Shown here: piece by piece, positions 32,136-43,551 of the stretch
Layout: the number at the start of each line of letters is the position of its first letter
Position numbering within the stretch: the stretch's first letter is position 1
Origin: Chara braunii
Lineage: Eukaryota > Streptophyta > Charophyceae > Charales > Characeae
Assembly (NCBI GenBank): GCA_003427395.1
Contig: BFEA01000927.1
Coordinates: forward strand, 281,226-332,452
DNA length: 51,227 bases
Reading direction: 5' to 3'
Position numbers and translations under genes: made by a program
Notes under the pieces: model-generated
What the model saw: the letters and a program-made list of their open reading frames with translations, nothing else
Databases searched by the model: none
Told to the model about the DNA's origin: nothing

Positions 32136-32317
32136 CCACAGACTTCCGGAAGCATGTACCCACAGCAGACCACAGACAAGTGGGCAAGTGGTGAGTCCAA
32201 CTTCGTTTAGTCAGCAGTACCCTGTCCCAGTCTCGCTTTGTACAGTCAGCAAGTACCATGAGGGACTGTNTGCACCATGGGCCCAGTGGAAAAGGGCAGA
32301 CCAGCGACTTACAGAAG

Positions 32318-32324
32318 TATAAAT
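32318..32324 (+). promoter_or_regulatory. TATA box of the element E 5' LTR
   Basis: TATAAAT, identical in the right LTR (50723-50729) and in the same context (AGAAG before, CAAGAGGCAG after). Transcription would be expected about 30 bases downstream, which is where element D has inserted (32351). Confidence 0.65.
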
Positions 32325-32350
32325 CAAGAGGCAGCGTCCTGCCATTCATT

Positions 32351-34411
32351 TGCAATGACTTGCTGATTTAACTGCTGAGCTCTGACTGCAAGGCTGTACA
32401 GTACAGTGGTACGTTAGATTTGTAATTTTGTTTGGCTGAGGGCTAACAGAGAGACCTGCCTGTAAGGAAAATGCNTGAGGGACATATGTGTAAATTTGGG
32501 AAAATATAGACTAACTTGATTTTCCTACAGCTACCCTGCCTGCGAATAGAAGGCCCGGACTACCCCCAAGACGGACAGGTCCTAACGGCCTATGCCAATA
32601 GACGGTCCTATAGCCTATAGCCGGGTAGGGAGAGGCCCTAAAGGCCGAAACTGAAACGGTACCAATCGGTCTAGTCCGTCCGGTCTAGGTCGTGTCAAGG
32701 CTACATTAGTCTATTAATAGATTTTAGAAGTCCGTTAGGGGCTTTTTTTTTTGGCAGTTCATTCTTCACCGGTGCTACGCGGAGTTGATCCAAGTAAGGA
32801 GGTTGACAGCCATAGTCAGACATACAGAGCCCGCCATAGCTGGGGGCGCCCTCTTAGCACTCACCCTTGAGGGTGATTGCAATTGTCTGGGCTATCAGGA
32901 GGCTCTACACATCGGTTTGTGGGTGGACTACTGCTGCTGTTACTTCGTCAGGGTTACCTGTGTGGCAGAGACAGTGGCGCTGCAGCCATAGCTGCAGCTT
33001 TCATCGTCGGAGTTCCTACTTCGGCACTNAGGACTTCATCCCTNGTCTTGTTCTACACCTTGGCAGTTGGCGCTGGCCTCAGAGAGGCGGATTTAGTGTA
33101 GCACAACTAACTGGGTGTTAGTATCAGAGTGGAGTGTGGAGTTCAGTGGTGGCGAGATACTGGGACAAACTCTGTAACGATTATCAGATCAGATTGGCTC
33201 AAACTTGGTTGCGTTCTTTTGTTATCCTCGCCAGAGCGTGAGAAACACTCTGTGTNGTCTTCACACCTGTGCATAACTGTTTTCCGCTGCCTACTTTGTT
33301 TGTGTGCAGTGTGTACTCTGTCTCCTCTCCCCTTTTTTCTTATGCATGTATGGGCATGTGTGAGATTNTCTNCATGTGAGTGTTGTGCAGTAACCCATGT
33401 TCTGCAGCAGTCTGGGCCCTCGAAACGGAACCCAGACGACGCAGGCCAAACTCGGCCTGCGCCAGGCAATGTGACCACACACTGCCCGTGGGAAGTCAAA
33501 GGTCTAAGTCAACTNTCAGGTCAAAGGTACCGCGCCCAGGCCCTTGGTCGGATACACTCACTTGTTGTGCGCAGGTACCCAAACAGCATCAACGCCANAA
33601 GGAATTCGGTTTCAGNCCAATCTGGGCCGTTATTTGCATTAAGATCTTGACGGCTNAGGGATGCAGGATCCGGCGTCCAGACCCCGCGTCAACGCTACAT
33701 AAAGCGCCGACTTCCTGACTTTGAGATTCATTCGGTCTTGCGTCAATGCTGACTGCACGNGTTGACGACGACGCTGGCTCAACGCTCCGACGCTGGCTGG
33801 ACGCTGGCTTTGCGCTGNCACTTGTGTGAATACGGCGACGCGCTGCTGGCTCGGCATGGTGGCTGGCTGGCTATTGTCTTCATGGCATGCTGACGTGGAA
33901 GCTGCAACGCATCGCTGCTGATGTGGCCGCTGCCACGTTTACTGTTGCTGACGTGGCTGGGCTACGTGACTGGCACTGCTGTTCTGATTCATCGTCACTC
34001 GGGAGGAGATCATGACTGTGGGGCGATCGTGGACACGTACNTGGTTATCTGGAGGTNGACATTGCTCCAGTACGCTGATGAGGGACTGATCGACGTGCCA
34101 CGTGGCACATTGTAATAGAACTTCAGATGAGCGTTCAGACTATTGATTATTTGAGGTGGTGATCGAGGAGGGAGNCCGAAGCAAAAGTCTTCTTCTAAGT
34201 CTAACCTCCCTTCTCTCTCTTCGTCTGTGTATGATTCTCCCATCTCATTCTCGTGTATGATTCTCCCATCTCATTCTATCTGGACAAGATTATGATTATT
34301 GATAATCATCAGCAGGTTGATATTCATCTGGGCTTGCATTGTTGACAAGTGTCTTCACGATCTGGGTTCATTGCAGTTGATTGAAATCNACAGACAACCA
34401 AATTCATAATA
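32351..34411 (+). repeat. 5' LTR of element D (2061 bp)
   Basis: Begins TGCAATGACTTG and ends CATAATA, the same ends as the 3' LTR at 41455-42557. The block 33387-34378 has no counterpart in the 3' LTR. Several GCCATAG words (32812, 32836, 32988) and ACGT-core motifs lie inside. Confidence 0.8.
34095..34108. promoter_or_regulatory. Perfect palindromic G-box (bZIP/bHLH site)
   Basis: GTGCCACGTGGCAC is its own reverse complement over 14 bases and contains the plant G-box core CACGTG with optimal flanks. TGACGTGG words (about 33890 and 33949) and a CTACGTGAC word (about 33962) lie upstream. It sits in the part of the D 5' LTR that is absent from the 3' LTR. Binding is inferred. Confidence 0.5.
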
Positions 34412-34412
34412 G

Positions 34413-34426
34413 TTGGTATGGAGCGA
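34413..34426 (+). promoter_or_regulatory. Probable primer binding site of element D
   Basis: TTGGTATGGAGCGA starts two bases after the LTR end. TGGTAT matches the 3' terminus complement of initiator tRNA-Met, the usual primer of plant Ty3 elements, although the rest of the match is imperfect. Confidence 0.5.
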
Positions 34427-36235
34427 GATAGGATCTGACTAATTGAGGCTAGAGTGCAATTGGGGCATCTTCTTCTTCTGAGGATTTTCTGGAGAGAGCT
34501 TCATGGCGATTCTTCTTCTTCAATATTGATCGGGCGAGAAGAAGATTATCAGGCGGTGAATTCAGGAGCACAGTATTGGATTGATCAGGCGCTGCTTTCC
34601 TGTCAGAGCGCCTGGCACTGTGGGGGCGAGTACAAGATAATTTCGCCAATGTCCGCAAGGGAGCCAGAATCGCNATTTGGTTCAGAGTGGCGGAATTCNT
34701 TAGAGGGTAGTGAAGTACTGAGTGGCGACTTCTATGGGGTATAGCGCTGTAGAGGATTGACTGACAGAGNCAATCCAACCNTGAATTGAGCCTCTTTGGC
34801 TCAGTTTCAGTATGAGCGAAGTGGAGTGNCAGTGGCGGATTATCTCTGTCTAAGTGTCAATTCGCCATCTGACTANAGTCAGTGAATCTAGCACTCTGGT
34901 TGGAAGCGCCTCANTCCCCTCTGCACGATCAACAAGATTGGTGACATTTTGTACACGGAGAGCAGGAGGAGAGTCTCTGGAAGAAAGTGGCGAGAAAGGG
35001 GTTTATTGTCTGNNNNNNNNNNNNNNNNNNNNNNNNNNNNNNNNNNNNNNNNNNNNNNNNNNNNNNNNNNNNNNNNNNNNNNNNNNNNNNNNNNNNNNNN
35101 NNNNNNNNNNNNNNNNNNNNNNNNNNNNNNNNNNNNNNNNNNNNNNNNNNNNNNNNNNNNNNNNNNNNNNNNNNNNNNNNNNNNNNNNNNNNNNNNNNNN
35201 NNNNNNNNNNNNNNNNNNNNNNNNNNNNNNNNNNNNNNNNNNNNNNNNNNNNNNNNNNNNNNNNNNNNNNNNNNNNNNNNNNNNNNNNNNNNNNNNNNNN
35301 NNNNNNNNNNNNNNNNNNNNNNNNNNNNNNNNNNNNNNNNNNNNNNNNNNNNNNNNNNNNNNNNNNNNNNNNNNNNNNNNNNNNNNNNNNNNNNNNNNNN
35401 NNNNNNNNNNNNNNNNNNNNNNNNNNNNNNNNNNNNNNNNNNNNNNNNNNNNNNNNNNNNNNNNNNNNNNNNNNNNNNNNNNNNNNNNNNNNNNNNNNNN
35501 NNNNNNNNNNNNNNNNNNNNNNNNNNNNNNNNNNNNNNNNNNNNNNNNNNNNNNNNNNNNNNNNNNNNNNNNNNNNNNNNNNNNNNNNNNNNNNNNNNNN
35601 NNNNNNNNNNNNNNNNNNNNNNNNNNNNNNNNNNNNNNNNNNNNNNNNNNNNNNNNNNNNNNNNNNNNNNNNCTGTCAGAATTTAATTCTGTCAATTGCC
35701 GATGAAGCGCAATTTTGTTGTTGTCATCTGGACAAATTCGCTAGTCCAGATTAGTAGTATTTGGGTAGATACAGTTAAACTGTAATTCGCCATACCCCTN
35801 GGTATGGCTGTCAGAGTCACCAGTGGCGGAATTAGAGTCTGAGCTTAAGTAATGACCTACTGAATAATTCATTGTATCTTATTGATTAGTATCTGTTAGC
35901 ACTTGCCTCCTATATCTCTCCTACTAATTGCTTCGNTTTTCTAGTGGGCACTGNAAAATCAGTGACCTCTCTAGAAAGTGTGGAATTAAGTGTGCTAACT
36001 CCAGNTTGGTCCAGGGTCAGTTAACAGGAAATCGTGAAGTGGATTTTGTTGGACTTNCTGTCTGTCAACCCCTGGCCTCCAGAGAAGGCTTCTAACCCAA
36101 TTCGCCTGTTGCTCATAACACCCACCTACCTTGTGTCAGAGGAGGCAACGATTTTTGTTATTCTACAAGAAATCTGAAAATCGNTGCAGACTATGTGGTT
36201 GTTCTTTTATTTTATTGTGTTTTGAGTGTGGAAAA
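34427..36235 (+). other. 5' leader of element D, with N gap 35013-35672
   Basis: No supported gene. The sequence has short frames only and is interrupted by a 660-base N gap. A leader of about 1.8 kb is long for a Ty3 element, so the gap length may be nominal. Confidence 0.6.
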
Positions 36236-37777
36236 ATGTCAGACAAGGGTGCAGAGACGCAGCCCAAGGTTGAAAAAGTGAAGAGAGAGGAAGTTGAATC
36301 CTCTCATCCACCTCCTCCCCCTTTGACTGCGACTCAGTTAAAAGTGAAAGAAGAAAAGGAGAGGTTGCGTCAGCAGCAGGAACTGATTGCAACATTGGAG
36401 CCGCAAAAAGCAGCAGAGATGGAAGCTGCAANAGATGCGTCTCNCAGGACGTACCTGTTGGAGCAGCTGACCAGGATTGAGAAAGATGGTCGNACCTCAG
36501 AAGTGAATAGGTACATGGCAGAGTGGGTCCGCTTGGACCATAAAGCCACTACTACCTATTTCACTAACTGGGACGACCGGTTGGGGAGCGCCGTGTTGAT
36601 GACCTGGCAACCCAGCAAGAGAAGATCCTAATGAAATTGGATGCTATCCTTGCTCAGCTGCCAGCCGCTGGCCAGTTAGTTCCTCCTCTGTCTNCCAAGT
36701 CATCTTCCCCTTCTTCACCCAGATCCAAATCCAGACATTCTTCCTCACCACCGCCTCATCCCCAAAGCCCTCTGTCACTGAGGNCCCTGTTACCTTAGCC
36801 AATGACCAACGGNTTCTGCCAAAGATCCCAGCCCCCAACAAGTTTAGAGGTGATGACTCCAAAGTGGATGTTGGAGACTNGGCNGCTGGCGCAAGAGCCT
36901 ATCTGAGGGGCTTCATCTGTGTCGAGGAGACAAAGGTCTCTACTGTTNTGGGGCTGTTGGATGGACCAGCTCTGAAATGGGCTACGTCCTCCTCCAACAG
37001 CCAGAATATGCGTTTAGAGGACTGNCTTTTNGGNTGGGTGTGGACAGGCTTCTGCCGGCCCTGGAGGACCGATTTGCAGACAAGGAGCGAGCCCGCAAGG
37101 CTGCTGACAGGATTNCTCGCCTGGGACAGCAGCGGTATTCAGGGTCCCTTCACTCCTTGTTTGTTGAGTTCGAGCAACTTACNTCCACCCNTGGGTTGGT
37201 CATGTCATTTGATGATTTGTTGACTAACTTTTGCAAGGCAGCGCCTAAGAAGATCGTTGCAGCTTTGTATAGCTTTGGGTACAAGGACTAGACATGGAAG
37301 CAAAACTTCATGTTTAGGCCCCCTCTTCAGATAAGAGGAAAAGGGTCTTTCCTTATGGAGGGAAGAAAGGAAAGACTGGTTTTGCACATGCAGGTTCTGC
37401 ATCAGGAAGTGATCCAGATTCCCAACCNGCAACTCCACCTGNTGGGACTAAATCACCTTCTGCTGCAGANGTTANAGGCCCTGACTGATGCCCTGTTGGG
37501 GGTATTAAAGGGGAAGTTCCCCTCCAGCAGCGCATCAACCAGCAGCAAAAAGGGGAAGGACAAACGACGTCGTTCTTCAACCCCTACTCAGAGACCTAAC
37601 TTACCAAGAGACGTCTGGATGCCAGTTGACCCGTTGAATCCTTCCACCCTGCCCTGGCATGATCTCAAAATACAGGAAGGGGTTTGGTGGAGAAGGAAGG
37701 AAAAGGGGTTCTGCCTGAGATGTGAGGGACAACACTTCGTCAAGGACTGCCCTTATATGTCAGGCCCAGGTGCATAG
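36236..37777 (+). pseudogene. gag: gag of element D, variant zinc knuckle
   Basis: The ATG at 36236 follows AAAA. The product begins MSDKGAETQPKVEKVKREEV, then a Pro run, then a Lys/Glu/Gln-rich coiled-coil-like region. The capsid-like part lies at about 36830-37290 (PKIPAPNKFRGDD, ADKERARKAADRI, LHSLFVEFEQL, FDDLLTNFCKAAPKKIVAALYSFGYKD). At least two frame changes (about 36600 and 36970) and many N bases interrupt it. A Lys/Arg linker leads to the nucleocapsid motif near 37711-37749, which reads C-L-R-C-E-G-Q-H-F-V-K-D-C: a C-x2-C-x3-H-x4-C spacing, one residue shorter than the standard knuckle. The frame ends at 37777. Confidence 0.75.
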
Positions 37778-37950
37778 CCAAAAAACTAAAGCAGTCTCTG
37801 GAGGTCGCAGCTCCCCCCAGTTCTGCAAACTCATCTTCTGATGAAGGTGAATATGCAGCTGCTTCAGTAGATAGGCATGTTGCAGTAGGAGTTGTCAAGG
37901 CAGCATCCTTCACTTATGAGGATCCTGACCCGGATCAGCAAGAGGCTCAG

Positions 37951-40900
37951 ATGTTGGCTTCCTTTTTCTTTCACCTGAAGGAACAGAGGAAGACCAAATN
38001 TGAACTNATACTACTCCAACCCCTGATCAACAATACCAGAATCAAAGGTCTACTGGACTGTGGAGCCACCCGGAACTTCATGTCCCCTAAGGCAGTTCAT
38101 GAATTACATNTGAACTTGAANATTGTGACCTTACAACAACCGCAGCANGTCCGGATAGGGAATTCCACAGTAATCACTATCAGGGAGAAGGTCAGGGGCA
38201 TCCCTGTTACCTTCGATACTCGTGGAGAAATCAGACATAGTCTGAACTTCTACATTTTCCATGATGTACCCTTTGATTTGGTCTTCTNTATGCAGTGGCT
38301 GCGGGCAGCCAACCCTAGGATCGACTGGCAGATTCCTAAGGTTGAGCTACCTAATCTGCAAGGGGTGTATCANCCATGTATGATTGTTGCTGAACNCCAT
38401 CCCAAAACTAGTTGCTACTGTTTACGAGGGAGAGAGTTTCACACNCTCTCANGCCAGTTTCATCATCAGCGTCTGTTCTTGGCACTTGTCAAACAAACAG
38501 ATGTTGTCCCTGCTTCCTGTCCCTCAGAAGTACAGAGTGTGGTGGACCAGTATGCAGATCTGATGCAGGAGCCTGTAGGGTTACCCGACCGGCCAACCAA
38601 GCATCACATCGAGCTCTTACCTGGAGCAGTCCCTCCTAAGGGTCGGATCTACAGNATGGCCCCTGTTGAGCTTGATGAGCTCAGAAAGAAACTTGAGACC
38701 CTGACCAGCAAGGGCTGGATCAGACCCAGCACATATGAATTTGGTGCACCTGTTCTCTTTGTACCCAAAGGGAATGGTGAGTTCAAAATGTGCATCGATT
38801 ATAGGGGTCTCAACAACATCACGAGAAAGAGCACAAAGCCTCTTCCTCGCATTGATGATCTACTGGATATGGTGCAGGGTTGCACACTGTTTAGCAAAGT
38901 NGACATCAAATTTGGCTATCACCAGATTGAGATGGCAGAGGAGGATGTCGACAAGACANCCTTCAAAACCAGATATGGCACCTATGAATACCTGGTGATG
39001 CCATTTNGACTTTGCAATGCCCCNGGCACATTCCAGACTGAAATGCACCGCATATTCAGGCCTTACCTGGATAAGTTCATGGTTGTCTACCTAGATGACA
39101 TTCTTGTATTCAGCAAAACTGCCCAGGAACATGCGGAGCATTTAGCTCTGGTTCTTCACGCCTTACNTGATAGNCAGTATAAGATCAACAGAGAGAAGTC
39201 CTCCTTTGGGGTCTCCTCTGTCATCTACNTGGGTCATGTAATTTTTGGAGAGGGTCTNGCCCTTGAAGCAGCCAAGATTGCTGCAATTCAGGATTGGTCA
39301 CAGCCCCANACTGTGAGGGATGTACGGTCTTTCATGGGTTTAGCATCTTACTANAGAAAGTTTGTCATAAACTTTTCTGCAGTAGCTTCTCCCCTTACTA
39401 ACCTAACAAAGAAAGACATTTTCTTCGGTCCCTTCCATATCAGTTGGCTTTCACACGAATCAAGAAGGCCTTAACTCGTGCCCCAGTGNTGAAGCTTTCT
39501 GACCCCACTTTGCCTTTTCTNCTAACCACTGATGNTAGTCAGTCTGNCATTGGGGCAGTACTTCAGCAGGNTGATGGGAATGGCCTGCGACCTGTGGAAT
39601 ATGAGTAAGAAGATCAAGACTCAAAAGTTGCAGGACTCTACCTACGAGGNGGAGCTATATGCTCTTGTCTGCGCGCTAAAGCATTGGAAGCACTTTCTCT
39701 TGGGGAGACACTTCAAGATCTTTTCAGATCACTCCACTCTACAGTGGAAGTCCCAAGGAGAGTTGAATGACAAGTTAACACACTATATTCAGTTCATAGA
39801 CCTACAGTGGAAGTCCCAAGGAGAGTTGAATGACAAGTTAACACACTATATTCAGTTCATAGACCTATTTGACTTTGAACTAAAACATAAGAAGGGTTGC
39901 TACAACAAGGTAGCAGACGCCCNCTTTCATAGGCCTGACACTTTTGCNGCTCTCTTCTACGCACTCCTTTGGAGAGGAGANNCGCCAGACCATTGCCCGG
40001 TTACTGCCTCAAGACCCGACTTATGGACCCATAGTTAGGAATCTGCAAGCAGATCCCAATTCCAAACCAGGCTATGTTCTGAGTTCAGACTTGCTGTATA
40101 CTTACAGCAATGGAGAGGAACGCTTGTGCATTCCCCATGATCAGGCCCTCAGGACTATGCTCATGTCAAAGTGTCACGATGTACGTGGTCATTTTGGGTT
40201 CTTANAGTCTCATGCCGCCCTGTCGCAGCGCTTTTTTTNGACGGAGATGCGAAGTGATCTGCTGCGCTATATTGAAACCTGCGAGCTTTGCCAGAGGAAT
40301 AAGGTCCACCGCAAACCTCCTCCTAGACTGCTCAAACCATTACCTATACCTGATGGTCCTGTTGAGTCTGTATCCATTGACTTTACAGATTTGGGCAAAA
40401 CCACCCCTCGTGGCATGCGTCAGGTGATNGTATGTGTTGACAGGTTTTCTNAATATGCAGAGTTCATCCCCTTGCCAGAAGAAGTTAGGGTTCCTGCTGT
40501 GAGAGCAGCATTCGCTGAGAGATGGGTAACTAACCATGGACCGCCCACTTCCATAGTCAATGACAGAGACCCCAAATTTTGCAGCAGTGAATGGAAGTCC
40601 TACTTTAAGGACTACCTGCATTCACGTTTAGACACGACTTCTGGACGTCACCCTGAAGCCAATGGTCAGGCTGAAGTGATGAATCAAGTCTTGTTTCAAT
40701 TGTTGCGTCATGTCATCTCTCCAGATCAACAGGACTNGGATCTCCATCTAGCTCGTGCACAGCTTGTGTACAATACCTCTGTTCATGGATTCACACCCTA
40801 TAGATTACATCGGGGACGTGAACCACGGCAGCCTCTTGATGATCTCATCAACAAGGCTAAATCTGATCCGACTCCTGGAACTGCTGAATTTGTCAGACGT

Positions 40901-41402
40901 TACAGGATTGATGTGGAAAGGGCCCGTGCAAACTTGTTCANAGCCCAAAAGGTTATGATTGAACAAGCTAATCGTTATCGGCGTCCTTCCCCCATTCGCA
41001 TAGGCGATCACGTCTGGGTAGCCAGTTCAGAGTTATCGAGGGAATATGACATCTCTCCCAAGTTNTCNCCACACTATCTGGGTCCNTGGCAGGTGCTAGA
41101 TACAGTGGGCTCCGATCCTTTTGGACCTTCNTANGTGATTGATGTCATCCAAGNTGTTACCTTTTTCATCANCTGATGTATTCCCTGACCGGCCCCCTCA
41201 ATTTGGATGACCTATCCTTGGTNGTGGGTATGAGGTAGAGTCAATTAAGGATGAGTGGGGCAATCGGCAGTATCTTGTGAAGTTCTCCTTCTAGCCTCAT
41301 TCAGNGGACANGTGGTTCACATGGAAGGAACTTCTCAAGACAGCAAAGTCTGTAGTATTGCGGTATGAGGCGGCTCAAAAGGGATTATTCCCTCGGCAAT
41401 NC
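37951..41402 (+). pseudogene. pol: pol of element D: protease, RT, RNase H, integrase, chromodomain-like tail
   Basis: The open frame from 37951 to 39474 holds the protease (LLDCGATRNF, Asp at 38056-38058) and the reverse transcriptase (GWIRPSTYEFGAPVLF, MCIDYRGLNN, YEYLVMPF, and catalytic YLDD at 39088-39099). A frameshift near 39425 leads into RNase H (LTTDxSQS, STYExELYAL, FSDHSTLQW), which carries a 63-base in-frame tandem duplication. Integrase follows in the frame 39944-41176: H-x4-H, C-x2-C (CELCQRNK), then D (SIDFTDLG), D (IVNDRDPKF) and E (GRHPEANGQAE), all intact. After 41176 a chromodomain-like stretch (YEVESIKDEWGNRQYLVKFSF, then WFTWKELLKTAKSVVLRYEA) contains a TAG at about 41294. 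It is the best kept pol in the window, but the frameshift, the duplication and ambiguous bases make activity unlikely. Confidence 0.85.
39739..39864 (+). repeat. Perfect 63-bp in-frame tandem duplication in D RNase H
   Basis: Two identical copies (39739-39801 and 39802-39864) each encode 21 residues beginning LQWKSQGELNDK. The frame is kept. The related E and A proteins have a single copy at this place (TLRWLKTQ, TLKWIKTQ). Confidence 0.95.
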
Positions 41403-41440
41403 GCTCGTCGGTGCCCCTAGCTCGAAGGTCCTCGCTCCCC

Positions 41441-41454
41441 GGGGGNGGTAAGCC
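41441..41454 (+). promoter_or_regulatory. Polypurine tract of element D
   Basis: GGGGG, an ambiguous base, then GGTAAGCC, directly before the TGCAATG that opens the 3' LTR. It is less pure than the A tract because of the pyrimidines at the end. Confidence 0.5.
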
Positions 41455-42557
41455 TGCAATGACTTGGTGATTTGACGGTTGAGCTCTGACTGCGAGGTTG
41501 TACACTACAGCGGTAGGTTAGATTTGTAATTTTGTTTGCCTGAGGGTTAAACGAGAGACCTGCCTNTAAGGAAAATGCGTGANGGACATATCTGTAAATT
41601 TGGGAAAATATAGACTAACTCGATTTTCCTACAGCTACCCTAACTTCGAATAGTANGCCCGGACTACCCCCAGGACGGACAGGCCCTAACGGCCTATGCC
41701 AATAGACGGTCCTATAGNCTATAGCCGGGTAGGGAGAGGCCCTAAAGGCCAAAACTGAAACGGTACCGATCGGTCTAGTCAGTCCGGTCGAGGTCGTGTN
41801 AAGGNTACATTAGTCTATTAATAGATTGTNGAAGTTNGTTAGGGGCTTTTTCTTTTGGCAGTTCATTCTTCGTCGGTGCTACGCGGAGTTGAGCCAAGTA
41901 AGGCGGTTGACNGCCATAGCCAAACATACAGAGCCCGCCATAGNTGGGGGCGCCCTCTTANNACTCGCCCTTGAGGGTGATTGCAATTGTTTGGGCTATC
42001 AGGAGGCTCTACACATCGGTTTGTGGGTGGACTNCTGCTGTTGTTACTTCGTCAGGGTTACCTNTGTGNCAGAGACAGTGGCGNTGCAGCCATAGNTGCA
42101 GATTTCATCATCAGAGTTCCTACTTCCGCACTGAGGACTTCATCCCTGGTCTTGTTTTACACCTTGGCAGTTGGCACTGGCCTCAGGGAGGCGGATTTNG
42201 TGTAGCGCAACTAATTGGTTGTTAGTATCAGAGTGGAGTGTGGAGTTCAGTGGTGGCGAGATACTGGGACAAACTCTGTAACNATTATCAGTTCAGATTG
42301 GCTCAGACTTGGTTGCGTTCTTTTGTTAACCTCGCCAATGTCTTCTTATGATTGGTTGTTGGGAGTATCGTCAGAGCGTGAAAAACACTTTGTGTTGTCT
42401 CCACACTTGTGCATAACTGTTTTCCGATGCCTATTTTGTTTGTGTGTACTTTGTACTTTGTCCCCTCTCCCCTTTCTTCTTATGCATGTATGGGCATGTG
42501 TGAGATTGTCTGTGTGTGAGTGTTGATTGAAATCGACAGACAACCAAATTCATAATA
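41455..42557 (+). repeat. 3' LTR of element D (1103 bp)
   Basis: Matches 32351-33386, then jumps from GAGTGTTG to ATTGAAATCGACAGACAACC, which in the 5' LTR lies about 990 bases further on. The junction has a GTTG microhomology. It ends CATAATA before the CATT repeats of the E LTR. Confidence 0.85.
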
Positions 42558-42722
42558 CATTCATTACTGCATGAGCCATGCGGAAGCGCTGCCATAGCGT
42601 CTTGTGCGAGGTAATCTGCAAATGCCCGAGGTCGAAGTGGGCTGAAGGGAGATAGAGAATCCATAACCAGTACAGGAAAGGCGGCCATAGCCGCTGTAGC
42701 TTAGGGGCAGAGTTCAACGTGT

Positions 42723-42724
<2 letters not shown>

Positions 42725-42774
<50 letters not shown>

Positions 42775-42790
42775 NTGTGTGTGTGTGCGT
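42725..42790. repeat. (GT)n microsatellite in the E LTR
   Basis: About 32 GT units with one ambiguous base; the right LTR has the same tract, shorter, at 50916-50964. On the opposite strand it gives spurious Thr-His repeat frames. Confidence 0.95.
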
Positions 42791-43190
42791 TTTGTACTGA
42801 GTTGGTGTGCGTGGGATATCCAGGGAGATCCAAAGTCGAGTGTGTGCAACCGGTTGTGTGCATACAGTGTTGGACGGAGGATGTATGAGCACTCAGGCGC
42901 CATAGCCAGTTGAAGCGAGTTTGTATCCAAATTGTATCCTCGACTTGATATCTCTGAGCTTTGTGTGGGCGCACAGCGCCAGCGTGGGTTGACATTTGTT
43001 TGCATGCATGTGAAGAAGAAAGCAAGTTTGATTTCATTGGTAACGGAGCTGGTTCCCGCTATTCCACGCGCCGTCNTCATTCAGCGGTGCGCTGCAGTTG
43101 GGCGCCACAATTGAAGTTGTACCATCAAGAAAGGAGGTCCGCCATAGCTGCGCTGCGAAGAAAGTCATCGCGCACCTGCAAAGAAACACA

Positions 43191-43194
<4 letters not shown>

Positions 43195-43254
<60 letters not shown>
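43195..43254. repeat. (GA)n microsatellite
   Basis: Uninterrupted tract of about 28-29 GA units in the left E LTR/leader. It lies in a purine-rich stretch that continues to about 43490. Confidence 0.95.
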
Positions 43255-43257
<3 letters not shown>

Positions 43258-43551
43258 CGATACAAGATTGGTTGTGCGGTGCAAGGAAAGAAGTGGCGGC
43301 CATAGCCGCCGAGCTCGGACACGAAGTCAACGAGGAAGGAAGAAGATCGAGCAAGGAGGAGGGAGAGACCAAGAGGAGAGAGAAGCCATAGCCGAGGAAG
43401 AAGAAGGGAGAGACGAAGGAGGAAGGAGAAAGACATAGTCGGGGTGGAGGAAGAAAGTGAGAAAGAAGGAAGGAGGGAGAAGGTGAATACCGAAGGTTGG
43501 TGAGAGAGACAGGGGTCGACAGCCATAGCCGAGTTGAGCGTGGACCAAGGT

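Larger units (their letters stand above)
31874..32350 (+). repeat. 5' LTR of element E, first part (U3)
   Basis: Colinear with 50250-50756 (GGCTCGATCC, ACCTTACCACACC, GTATCGAGTCGA and so on). The first TG cannot be placed exactly because the two copies differ just before GGCTCGATCC. It contains the direct repeats at 32043-32135 and the TATA box at 32318, and ends at the D insertion. Confidence 0.8.
32351..42557 (+). mobile_element. Ty3/gypsy element D, complete, nested in the LTR of element E
   Basis: Left boundary: CCATTCATT then TGCAATGACTTG. Right boundary: CATAATA then CATTCATTACTGC. CATT repeats flank both sides, and removing D plus one CATT restores the arrangement of the uninterrupted E LTR at 50748-50759 (three CATT units). 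Contents: 5' LTR, primer site, leader with an N gap, gag, pol, polypurine tract, 3' LTR. Single-base Ns are scattered throughout. Confidence 0.85.

Noticed and set aside
33117-33130. TTAGTATCAGAGTGG as a primer binding site at an LTR end of ~767 bp
   Set aside because: The same word also occurs inside the right LTR (about 42222) followed by shared sequence, and the flanking CATT target repeats place the D ends at 32351 and 42557, so it lies within the LTR.
34854-35754. ORFs of 230-283 codons across 35013-35672
   Set aside because: They consist almost entirely of N.
42690-43080. Thr-His repeat proteins on the minus strand
   Set aside because: They come from the (GT)n microsatellite in the E LTR, seen again at 50.9 kb.
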